From Firmicutes bacterium UBA3914 (GTDB lineage Bacteria > Bacillota > Limnochordia > Darwinibacteriales > Darwinibacteriaceae): a DNA stretch of 5,588 bases. Location of the stretch: positions 1-5,588 of the forward strand of contig DGEY01000027.1 of the NCBI GenBank assembly GCA_002391385.1, written 5' to 3'. The first letter of the stretch is position 1. Every line of letters starts with the position of its first letter. Both the position numbers and the translations under genes were made by a program. Under the pieces are notes generated by a model. The model worked only from the letters and a program-made list of their open reading frames with translations, was not told the origin of the DNA and did not search any database. Below, one piece after another: positions 1-5,588 of this stretch.

Positions 1-1
1 G

Positions 2-175
2 ACCGTCGCCGTGATTCACAGCAATGCCCGGGACAAGGCAGCGGACTTTAAGCAGAGAGTCGAGGAGCGCCTGCGCTGCGCCCAAGTCTTCGTCACCGAA
101 ATGGGAGCCTCCCTGGCTGTCCACGGAGGCCAAGGCATGCTGGGCATTGCCGCCTGTCCTACCGATGAACTGTAA
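2..175 (+). CDS. DegV family protein, C-terminal fragment
   Basis: The window opens inside this gene. Reading from base 2, 57 codons run to a TAA at 173-175. The residues fit the end of the DegV fold: a helix with ADFKQRVEERL, then a strand VFVTEMGASLAVHGG and the ending GQGMLGIA. These match the usual DegV C-terminus, where a 'vtEiGp.igaHtGpGalgia' segment helps form the fatty-acid pocket. DegV proteins are cytoplasmic, about 280 residues long and bind fatty acids; in Firmicutes the FakB members supply acyl chains to the FakA kinase. Only the last fifth is visible, so the subtype cannot be assigned. The conserved His of this segment is kept (VHGG), although the usual HTGPG is HGGQG here. It is the only + strand gene in the window, is followed at once by a strong terminator, and converges on the serine hydrolase remnant. 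Confidence 0.8.
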   Translation, partial: TVAVIHSNARDKAADFKQRVEERLRCAQVFVTEMGASLAVHGGQGMLGIAACPTDEL

Positions 176-193
176 AAAGCGATACTCGTACGT

Positions 194-227
194 AAAGCCG
201 CCGCGGTAATCCGCAGCGGCTTTTATT
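194..227 (+). terminator. Rho-independent terminator after the DegV gene
   Basis: An 8-bp stem aaagccgc (194-201) pairs with gcggcttt (216-223). After a single c/a mismatch it continues as gcgg/ccgc (203-206 with 211-214), closed by the tetraloop taat. A T-rich tail (ttttatt) follows. It lies 18 bases after the stop codon. On the opposite strand the hairpin is followed only by TTTACG, so it would be a poor terminator for the converging gene. Confidence 0.9.
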
Positions 228-286
228 AACCAAAGGCGGTGCCAGAAGGCGAATCAGGCGAGGGAAAGGGCGATCTGCTGACCTGC

Positions 287-1940
287 TCAGCCCAGATCTC
301 CGGGTGCAGTAACCGTGAGCTCAGCTCCCGGCTCGCCTATGAAGAGCAGGTACCACCCTTCCTCCACAGCGGCCTCGCGTTCCGGCGATGTGAGGCTGTC
401 ATACGCCACCTCCAGCTCCCCAGAGAACACCACAACCCTTCCCGGCCCTGTAAACTCAAAACCAGCTTTGCCGCTAAATCCCAGCCTGCCCCCTTCGTTT
501 TCGCCTGCAGATCCTATCTGCAAACGGGCGCCGGAGCCGATGGTGCTAAGCTCAGCCGCGTCCCTGAACACATAGCCGTGATTGTAGAGCCGCATCTCGC
601 CCTGCTCTTCCCGCACAAACATCTCGAACTGGTCGCGGATATAATGGGAAAGCCATCTTGGTGCTGCTTGGGTCGCTGAGGGCCAGCGGTGTGTAATAGG
701 TGCCGTCGAATAAAACTACATAACCCGGCAGTTCGGGGAGCGCGATTGTCCGGGCCATCCACGGCAAGAGATCGTGCCTGCTCAGGTTGCGGAGCAGCCA
801 GGTCCTGCCGGCGAACGCCGGGTCATCCACTTCGGCTTCAGGCATCAGCTTTTCAAAAATGACATAGCCCGCATCTGAGCTGTCCGGATGACCGAGGATG
901 ACGCTGCCGAGCTCCCCCTCAGAGAAAGGATAGCTGGTGCCGCTGGGAGTGTAGAACCTGCCATAAGCCCGGTACGCCGCGGTGATGTACGGTGTATAAC
1001 CTATTCCATCGAAGACAGCTATAACGATCCCGCTCTTGTCCTCAGTCAGCTGCACCTGGAAGAGCCCCAGCGGCGAGTTGTAAAACCCTTCGATCTGCTG
1101 GAGATCTTGGGGAACTCCGCTTCCGGAGACAGGACAGCTGAAGTAACTGGGCCTTCCGCAAGCCCCAAGTCTTCTAAGGCGGCTTCAAGCACCGCATCTG
1201 CCACCGCTACGGGATCGGCTGTCCCGGCAAAGATCACCCCCACGCTGATGCGCTCCTAGGGGCCACATACAGTTCAGCGCTGTAATGAAGTGTCCTGCCG
1301 CTTTTGGCCAGCACATCAACGCCTAGGGGCCTGAACTTGTAGACCTGCACCTGGTCCCAGCCCAGTCCACTATCTATGAGGGGAGCGCCCGCGGGAACGG
1401 TTTCCGGCCCATACTGGGCTCTGGTGTACTCTGCCAACATGGCCGGCGTGAGCATGGATCCAACCTGGAAGATCTCTCCGAACTTGCAGAGGTCCACCGC
1501 GGCGGAAGCTATGCCGCCGCTGGCCAGGGCGTTCAAGTGCTCGAGGGGCAGGGGGAACTCACTCTCCCCCTCGTATACCCTGGCCACGTTTGCGCTGCCC
1601 TCTTTTAAGTAGGCGCTGGTGTTGGTCATACCCAGCTTGCTGAAGATGTTCTGCTCTACAAAGTCGGCGTAGCTGAGGCCGGAAACCCTCTCAACCAAGG
1701 CCAGGGCAACCGTGAAGCCATCGTTGCAGTAGACACTGATCCGCCCCGGATCGTTAACCAGCGAGGTGGTCCGCAGCCGTTCCAGAGTCTCCTGAACGAA
1801 CGCCCTGTTCTTCACCGCCGTCGCGGAGTCCTTGTTGATGGTGCCTGGGATGCCGGAAGTGTGGTTGAGGAGCATGCGTACGGTGATCTCCTTGTACCTC
1901 TCGTCCACCATCACAAACTCCGGGAGGTAATCCAACACAA
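287..1940 (-). pseudogene. Serine hydrolase (beta-lactamase/penicillin-binding-like) remnant, N-truncated and frameshifted
   Basis: Similarity to the serine beta-lactamase-related family (class C/Pbp4*/esterase type) is clear: VLDYLPEF near 1938, then TVRMLLNHTSGIPG, the second-motif region YCNDGF, the helix VERVSGLSYADFVEQNIF, and LAKSGRTLHY, likely the third (KTG-like) motif. The family's nucleophile motif SxxK lies upstream of the 'LLNHTSG' block and is absent, so the product could not be catalytic. The frame runs to about 1255, shifts to continue as ERISVGVIFAG, shifts near 1115 to give VPQDLQQIEGFYNSPLGLF, and shifts again near 647 to give HYIRDQFEMFVREEQ, ending in TGA at 287-289. The beta-rich C-terminal part (about 270 residues) is probably an accessory domain of the kind that follows such hydrolases; it carries a repeated FDGxxYTP motif. 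No in-frame stops occur once the frame is repaired. The upstream edge abuts an unrelated gene remnant at about 1940. Substrate unknown. Confidence 0.8.
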
Positions 1941-2579
1941 GCCTATCGCGTTGTAGCGGAGGTCTTCTCCGTCGCTGGCCTTCACCTTGTTGCGGAAAGA
2001 ACCCAGCCTTTCGGCCACTCCCCGGTAAAGTGACGCCATTTTCGTGAGCAAGTCCGCTTTTGCACCTGTCAAGAGAGGAACACATTCGCCAAGGTATTCT
2101 ACGGCACACCTTCTGGCATCGATCAGGCTGAGCAGCAGGTAGTCATTTACGGCCAGCAGCCTTTCAACGTCGTCCTTGGAGCTGCTCTGATCCCAGAAGC
2201 CGTCATTGCGCAGTCCGGCTATCCATCTTTCCTAGGCCTCTGCTCCCTGGAAATACCCGCTGCTGCACTCCGCCTCAAAGGATTGAACAAGGGTGTGCAG
2301 TGACGCCACTAGATTGTCCAGATCACTTGGTCTCGCCTTTTTCTCACCAAAGTGCATGATCAAAAACGGCCAGAAGTCGCTTTCCAGATAGTCTTGGCTC
2401 TCGTTCCAGTAATCCTTGTCGAAGTACGTCCGGCAGTAGAGTACCTTGCCGTTTTCCGCGTAGCCCGTGATCACTCCCTACTCTGGGGCCACCCTAAGGT
2501 TGATCGCACCCTGGAGGGCCATAGGTTTTGCACTACCGAGGGGGCGCCTCCTCACGCCAGCATAGGACCACCTATCCTC
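1941..2579 (-). pseudogene. Truncated uncharacterised gene with two in-frame TAG codons (possibly BtrH/C39-like family)
   Basis: One reading frame can be followed for about 213 codons, broken by TAG at 2478-2480 and at 2232-2234. Before the first TAG it reads LQGAINLRVAPE; after it come GVITGYAENGKVLYCRTYFD, FGEKKARPSDLDNLVASL and GYFQGAEA, then the second TAG, then ERWIAGLRNDGFWD and a helical tail ending near GEDLRYNAIG. The pattern of a glycine-rich strand region, an 'FGEKK.RP' linker and a helical C-terminus recalls uncharacterised proteins with a butirosin BtrH-N-terminal/C39-peptidase-like domain. That assignment is from memory and tentative. The N-terminus, including any catalytic Cys, is missing, because the upstream ADP-ribosylglycohydrolase gene and its terminator lie directly before the frame. 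The C-terminus runs straight into the serine hydrolase remnant. Between the stops, a GTG at 2474 could start an 80-residue product, but I see no good ribosome site. Probably a dead gene. Confidence 0.6.
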
Positions 2580-2607
2580 AAAAAAAGACCGCAGCCTTCA
2601 CTGCAGT
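2580..2607 (-). terminator. Terminator after the ADP-ribosylglycohydrolase gene
   Basis: Read on the - strand, ACTGCAG (2607-2601) pairs with CTGCGGT (2594-2588), with one G-T wobble and a 6-base loop. A C and seven Ts (2586-2580) follow. It begins 12 bases after the stop codon at 2619, as expected for an intrinsic terminator, and separates this gene from the decayed gene downstream. Confidence 0.75.
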
Positions 2608-2618
2608 GGGGCAGCAAA

Positions 2619-3623
2619 CTAAGACTGGCTACCCGTGTCGCGACGCGCCAAGGCCAGACTGAACTCGTAACAGGCTTTTTCCAAGTATTCTCTCCTTACT
2701 AGCACGTCAAGCCAATCCTGGGGAATTGCCTCGTATCCATAGGCTAGCCCTGCTAATCCCCCTGCAATGGCCGCCACTGTGTCGGTGTCGCCTCCCAGAT
2801 TGACCGCTTCTAGGATGCAGCTTGCATAGTCGTTGGTATTCAGCAAGCACCAAATGGCGGCCTCCAGTGAAGACACAACATAGCCGCTGCTGCTGATTTT
2901 TTCCCTAGGTATCTTCTTGAAATCTTCACTCCTTAGCCGCGAGAGATGGCCTAGTTCTTCAGCGTACTCAGGCTGCTTCTCGTAATACTCCATAGCCTTA
3001 TGGATTCCGATCTTAATGGCATGTTCCAGATCAGAGCCGCTTAGGAGCATGGCCGCAATAGAAAGGTAGATCCCGCAGGCAATCTGGCTTCTCTTATGGG
3101 CATGGGTCAAAGCAGAGACGTTATGGATGATGTCAAATGCTTCACTGCTGTCCTGGAAGTTCACCCCATATACAGTACTGAGATAGAACACTAGGGGAAG
3201 TATTCGCATCAGAGATCCGTTGCCGTTGTCGTACTCACCGGTTCCCCCGCACTCTAGGGCAGGAACACCTCTTTCGAATCGTTCCAAGGCCGCACTTGTG
3301 GTTGTTCCCACGTCAAAGGTGTGTCCATCGGCTGTGAACTCACCCGCTTTGTACCATTTCAGGAAGTTGCGCATGATTTCATCGTAATCTAGCCCCTTAG
3401 CAAGACCGCTCATTAGGCAGAGGGTCATGCTGGTGTCATCTGACCAGGTGCCGGCAGGCTTGTTGTATGTACCGTAAGCCCTCATGCCAACCACAGGGTC
3501 TCGGGCCAGGGTTTCTCTTTCCCTGAACTCAACCGGCACACCCAGCGCATCGCCAACAGCCAAACCCATAATCCCGCTCAGGACAAGCCTACTTAAACCC
3601 ACATTCCACTGGACTGGGTCCAT
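2619..3623 (-). CDS. ADP-ribosylglycohydrolase family protein (DraG/ARH-like)
   Basis: An intact 334-residue protein, near the usual length for the family, which removes ADP-ribose from modified proteins or nucleic acids or hydrolyses ADP-ribose conjugates in the cytoplasm using a binuclear metal centre. Diagnostic features in order: GIMGLAVGDALGVPVEF at residues 17-33; GTWSDDTSM at 58-66, with metal ligands expected at Asp62, Asp63 and Thr64; Asp105; NGNGSLMRILPL at 133-144; LTHAHKRS at 172-179; and LGGDTDTVAAIAGGLAGL at 276-293, supplying Asp279, Asp281 and Thr282. All expected metal-site residues are present, so it is probably active. The ATG is supported by AGGGGG (3632-3637) 8 bases upstream. 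A short reading-frame tail ends 16 bases before the ATG, suggesting the gene once followed another in an operon. The stop is TAG, then a terminator. No ADP-ribosyltransferase or nitrogenase gene is nearby, so the target is unknown. Confidence 0.93.
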   Translation of the reverse strand: MDPVQWNVGLSRLVLSGIMGLAVGDALGVPVEFRERETLARDPVVGMRAYGTYNKPAGTWSDDTSMTLCLMSGLAKGLDYDEIMRNFLKWYKAGEFTADGHTFDVGTTTSAALERFERGVPALECGGTGEYDNGNGSLMRILPLVFYLSTVYGVNFQDSSEAFDIIHNVSALTHAHKRSQIACGIYLSIAAMLLSGSDLEHAIKIGIHKAMEYYEKQPEYAEELGHLSRLRSEDFKKIPREKISSSGYVVSSLEAAIWCLLNTNDYASCILEAVNLGGDTDTVAAIAGGLAGLAYGYEAIPQDWLDVLVRREYLEKACYEFSLALARRDTGSQS

Positions 3624-3631
3624 ACTGATAA

Positions 3632-3637
3632 CCCCCT
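3632..3637 (-). promoter_or_regulatory. Ribosome binding site of the ADP-ribosylglycohydrolase gene
   Basis: AGGGGG on the - strand with an 8-base spacer to ATG at 3623-3621. It fixes the start so that the conserved GLAVGDALG block falls near residue 20, the family's normal position. Confidence 0.65.
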
Positions 3638-3639
3638 AC

Positions 3640-3761
3640 TCATCTTTTCCTCAGCACGCTGATAATTAGCTCAGCTCTGCCGGGGATTTCGTGGCCGGAA
3701 TGGATCACTCCTTGGCTAACAGGAATTCTCGCAGTTCTGGAACCAGGGTAAAAAGGCCGCA
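3640..3761 (-). pseudogene. Possible gene tail upstream of the ADP-ribosylglycohydrolase gene, with a frameshift
   Basis: Directly after the TAG of the DUF1801-like gene the same frame stays open as CGLFTLVPELREFLLAK and then meets TGA. Restoring one base near 3710 lets it continue as GVIHSGHEIPGRAELIISVL to a TGA at 3640-3642, which is 16 bases before the next start codon. The residues look protein-like (helix, loop, closing strand) and the spacing resembles an operon junction, so this may be the last 40 codons of a lost gene. I cannot name the family, and a chance reading is possible. The stretch also holds a short CTTTTT run just past the DUF1801 stop, without a convincing stem. No clear promoter was seen. 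Confidence 0.35.
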
Positions 3762-4141
3762 CTAGCAGGAGCTATCCCCGCCGCTCCTCCACAGAGCCAC
3801 AGCTGCGCAGATAAACTCCTCCAGCCCGGTGCTGGGAATGTCTATGGATTTCCGAATCCGGATGCATCCCTTCCCTGTATCGAACGGTTCCAACAGTGAG
3901 CCGACGTTGGGAATCTTGCTGATCTCACCCACATACAAACTCACATACCCCTTTTGGGCATTTAGACCGAAAAGATCCCCCTGTTCCGTGCCGTAACTCA
4001 ACATCTTGTACTTGATACGCTCCTCCAGCTCAGGGCCGTGCTGCCCCTGATCAGCCGGCGCACCTCCAAGAGCTTTTCCTCGCGCCAGCCATTCTCCAAC
4101 TTCTCCAGGTACTCTTCAGGGCTCTGTACATCGTACTGCAT
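3762..4141 (-). pseudogene. DUF1801-type (YdhG-like) small protein, interrupted by one frameshift
   Basis: The start ATG (4141-4139) opens MQYDVQSPEEYLEKLENGW and EEKLLEVRRLIRG. Near 4037 the frame breaks. Restoring one G there gives GPELEERIKYKMLSYG, then LFGLNAQKGYVSLYVG, GKGCIRIRKSIDI and the ending LEEFICAAVALWRSGGDSSC, for about 126 residues in total. The sequence 'kYkmlsYg...fglnaqK.yvslyvg...GkGcIRfkks' is typical of the DUF1801 fold (YdhG-like; some members are described as iron chaperones, but for most the function is unknown). As written, translation from the ATG would reach a TGA soon after residue 35. The last 80 residues are open from an internal Met, which is unlikely to be a true start. 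AAAGG lies 9 bases before the ATG; an in-frame GTG at 4150 is an alternative start. Stop TAG at 3762-3764. A single base error could explain the break. Confidence 0.75.
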
Positions 4142-4246
4142 CCCCTTCACCCTTTCTTCTCTTGAGACTGGATTCTCTGCTCTTCTGGCAACTCCTTTCC
4201 CGGCACAGGTGCGTTCACGGAGCCAACAAGTAAGTGGGCCGAGCGC

Positions 4247-4286
4247 CGAAAGAAACCCGGGCTGGGATACTGCTACCCCAGCCCGT
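4247..4286 (-). terminator. Hairpin terminator after the small helical gene
   Basis: A perfect 9-bp stem: cgggctggg (4258-4266) is the reverse complement of cccagcccg (4277-4285), with a 10-base loop. On the - strand it is followed by GGTTTCTTTC, a broken but T-rich tail. It starts 6 bases after the TAG at 4292, which supports that TAG being a real stop codon. The 117 bases from here to 4142 hold no clear promoter or gene. Confidence 0.65.
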
Positions 4287-4291
4287 ACAAA

Positions 4292-4519
4292 CTACAAGTT
4301 CGAAGCGAAGTGCTCCATGGCTTCCTGCACCTCTGCGGCCGCTTCTGGCCTCACAACGGCAAGAATCTTCGGCGCGACTTCCTGGAAATACTCTTTGTCA
4401 AAGGTTCCCGCAGCGTAGCGGGCAAAGCTTTCCTCCAGCAGCGCTTGGACTGCTTCTTTCTTGTCTGCCTAAACCCGCTCCATGATAAAGTCATAAAACA
4501 TCTTCTGCCCTTGATTCAT
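4292..4519 (-). pseudogene. Small helical protein gene with an in-frame TAG at codon 17
   Basis: ATG at 4519-4517 is preceded by GGAAGGG about 9 bases upstream, a good ribosome site. The frame reads MNQGQKMFYDFIMERV, then TAG (4469-4471), then ADKKEAVQALLEESFARYA, DKEYFQEVAPKILAVV and EVQEAMEHFASNL, ending in TAG at 4292-4294 just before a strong hairpin. With the internal TAG read as an amino acid it is a 75-residue, charged, all-helical cytoplasmic protein; as written only 16 residues would be made. Coding character is equally good on both sides of the TAG, and the RBS and terminator frame the whole unit, so I treat it as one gene. CAG to TAG (Gln to stop) would be the simplest mutation. 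I do not recognise the family with confidence and assign no function. Confidence 0.6.
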
Positions 4520-4563
4520 AGCTCAGCACCCTTCCCGGCTTGGGATTTATGGGAAATACAACA

Positions 4564-4581
4564 AAGGATGGCAAAATCCTT
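4564..4581 (-). terminator. Weak hairpin between the TIM-barrel gene and the small helical gene
   Basis: AAGGAT and ATCCTT form a 6-bp stem with a 6-base loop; on the - strand TGTTGTATTT follows. It lies about 55 bases past the TIM-barrel stop. It could be a weak terminator or attenuator, but the stem is AT-rich and the T tail is interrupted. The rest of 4520-4635 includes a run of seven Gs (+ strand, near 4610) and nothing else I can name. Confidence 0.3.
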
Positions 4582-4635
4582 CTGTTCACATCCGAGTTAG
4601 ACTGTGTCAGGGGGGGCTGTCAGCTGAGGCAGGTT

Positions 4636-5469
4636 CTAGGCACTTGTGATGATCTCCAGCGCCCTTCGGAAGTCATCTTCTCCCCTGGGGCTGTTCAGCT
4701 CTAGAGTGATGTAGCCATCATAGCCCGAACCGCAGAATTCAGACAGGCACTTGATGATATCTAGGTTTCCGACCCTGGGCGCCAAGGTCCAGCCACTTTT
4801 GCCGGCTTGAACAACGCGGCCCTGGACATGCACGTTGAGTATGCGGTGTTTAAACCATGAAAGCTCAGCGAAGTTGTCGTAGAGAGAACACCAGTTGAGA
4901 TCCAATGTGAAGCCGTAATCCTCGGGCATGATGGCGGCCAGCTCTTCCCACGCTTTGGCTTGGGTTAGACCTTCGGCACTTATGGGTATATTCTCCACGG
5001 CCAGGGGAACCTTGTGGTCTCTGGCCACTTCCCAAGCCAGCTGGAACAACCTGCCCAGATCCAGGCGCTCCGCGTGGGTATCCCACAAGTGCAGCACCGC
5101 AATCTGCGCCTGCAGCCGTTCTGCTCCCCACAAGTTCTCTTCCAGAATCCTCTGCCCCTCCAGTATGGTTTCCCTGTTTTGGGAGCAGAGCATGGTACCC
5201 ACATCCCTGTTTACGTGGATGGCGGGAACGGCGATGTCGTTTGCGGAGCACAGATCCACTATCTCAGACACGCTTGCTTTCGGCGTACGGCTCCAATCCG
5301 CCGAAGTTGGGGTTCGCGGCGGGTGGCCTTTGTCCCATTCGGCCAGGAAAACCAGCTCGATACCCTGGAGGCCAAGCCGCCTGTAGCCTTCCACAATACC
5401 GGTGTAGTCATAGAACGGTCTGCCGACACAAATGGGCAGCACACCTGTGGAAACCAAATAACCCCTCAC
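4636..5469 (-). CDS. Sugar phosphate isomerase/epimerase, xylose isomerase-like TIM barrel
   Basis: An intact 277-residue protein of the AP-endonuclease-2/xylose isomerase-like TIM-barrel superfamily, whose members isomerise, epimerise or dehydrate sugars and polyols around a divalent metal. Barrel strands are visible: GIELVFLAEW (35-44, Glu38), VPAIHVNRD (His85), IAVLHLWDTH (His127), PLAVENIPI (Glu159), FTLDLNW (Asp190), ILNVHVQGR (His214) and YITLELNS (Glu257). Glu159, Asp190, His214 and Glu257 are the expected metal ligands, so the protein is probably active. Length is normal. I prefer the GTG at 5469 because AGGAG (5478-5482) sits 8 bases upstream; the GTG at 5478 would overlap that site. 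Stop TAG at 4636-4638. Substrate cannot be told from sequence, and the neighbours give no sugar pathway. It is the first - strand gene after a 119-base region and probably has its own promoter. Confidence 0.88.
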   Translation of the reverse strand: MRGYLVSTGVLPICVGRPFYDYTGIVEGYRRLGLQGIELVFLAEWDKGHPPRTPTSADWSRTPKASVSEIVDLCSANDIAVPAIHVNRDVGTMLCSQNRETILEGQRILEENLWGAERLQAQIAVLHLWDTHAERLDLGRLFQLAWEVARDHKVPLAVENIPISAEGLTQAKAWEELAAIMPEDYGFTLDLNWCSLYDNFAELSWFKHRILNVHVQGRVVQAGKSGWTLAPRVGNLDIIKCLSEFCGSGYDGYITLELNSPRGEDDFRRALEIITSA

Positions 5470-5477
5470 GCCAGTCA

Positions 5478-5482
5478 CTCCT
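5478..5482 (-). promoter_or_regulatory. Ribosome binding site that decides the TIM-barrel gene start
   Basis: AGGAG on the - strand, 8 bases before the GTG at 5469-5467. The alternative GTG at 5478-5476 shares its first base with this site and so cannot use it. Confidence 0.6.
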
Positions 5483-5544
5483 AGTCCGCAGAGTTTGGGA
5501 AGTCAACACTTTTCCGGGCATTCCTTAAGCGACAGTTGAGCCCG

Positions 5545-5550
5545 TATAAT
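5545..5550 (+). promoter_or_regulatory. Possible -10 box (TATAAT) of a + strand promoter leading out of the window
   Basis: A perfect TATAAT lies in the AT-rich end of the window, between the TIM-barrel gene on the - strand and whatever begins after 5588. The best -35 at suitable spacing is ttcctt (5521-5526, 18-base spacer), which is poor, so this is only a candidate. I found no convincing promoter for the - strand TIM-barrel gene; a TTGACT at 5506-5501 has no matching -10. Confidence 0.3.
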
Positions 5551-5588
5551 TGTGTAAAATTGGTTTCCCCTTGGAATAAAAGAAGCCA

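Noticed and set aside
176..286. Possible small RNA or regulatory element between the converging genes.
   Set aside because: The only structure is the DegV terminator; the remainder shows no promoter or further hairpin.
888..1259. A 123-codon + strand frame rich in Ala, Ser and Thr.
   Set aside because: It lies antisense to the serine hydrolase remnant and shows low-complexity, shadow-like composition with no start signal.
1941..2109. Reading the serine hydrolase from an ATG at 2109, giving 291 residues beginning MCRRIPWRM.
   Set aside because: The first ~55 residues are Arg/Pro-rich, lack the SxxK motif and are an out-of-frame shadow of the upstream remnant, whose own frame reads as a plausible helical protein here.
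4145..4220. A short - strand frame starting at a GTG (NAPVPGKELPEEQ...) just before the DUF1801 start.
   Set aside because: About 23 codons with no ribosome site and no similarity I recognise; most likely leader sequence.
4928..5484. Long open frames on the + strand (152 and 156 codons) opposite the TIM-barrel gene.
   Set aside because: They are antisense shadows of a well-supported gene with conserved metal ligands; they lack RBS and recognisable motifs.
5500..5588. A TTGACT box and AT-rich stretch as a - strand promoter for the TIM-barrel gene.
   Set aside because: No -10 box lies at 16-18 bases from TTGACT; that position falls on the ribosome binding site.

Overview
This window looks like bacterial, probably Firmicutes (Clostridia-like), chromosomal DNA of moderately high GC. 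The reasons are a DegV-family C-terminus, strong Shine-Dalgarno sequences, intrinsic terminators and the mix of protein families. No phage, transposase, CRISPR or RNA gene was recognised. The organism call is inference.

Layout: positions 2-175 on the + strand hold the end of a DegV-family lipid-binding protein, closed by a textbook terminator (194-227). Everything else lies on the - strand. In transcription order (right to left) it is: an intact xylose-isomerase-like TIM-barrel protein (4636-5469); a small helical protein interrupted by an in-frame TAG (4292-4519), with a terminator; a frameshifted DUF1801-type protein (3762-4141); a short probable gene tail (3640-3761); an intact ADP-ribosylglycohydrolase (2619-3623), with a terminator; an N- and C-truncated remnant of an uncharacterised protein carrying two in-frame TAGs (1941-2579); and, joined directly to it, a serine beta-lactamase-like hydrolase that lacks its N-terminus and catalytic Ser motif and has three frameshifts (287-1940).

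The two long intact genes alternate with four broken ones. The broken genes show a consistent pattern. Nearly every frame break can be repaired by restoring one G to a short G run on the coding strand, and every in-frame stop is TAG. This could be genuine gene decay, amber readthrough, or base-level assembly error; the sequence alone cannot decide. Recognisable terminators lie between several of the genes, so this is not one operon, and no shared pathway is evident. I see a degraded accessory stretch and no convincing new multi-gene system.
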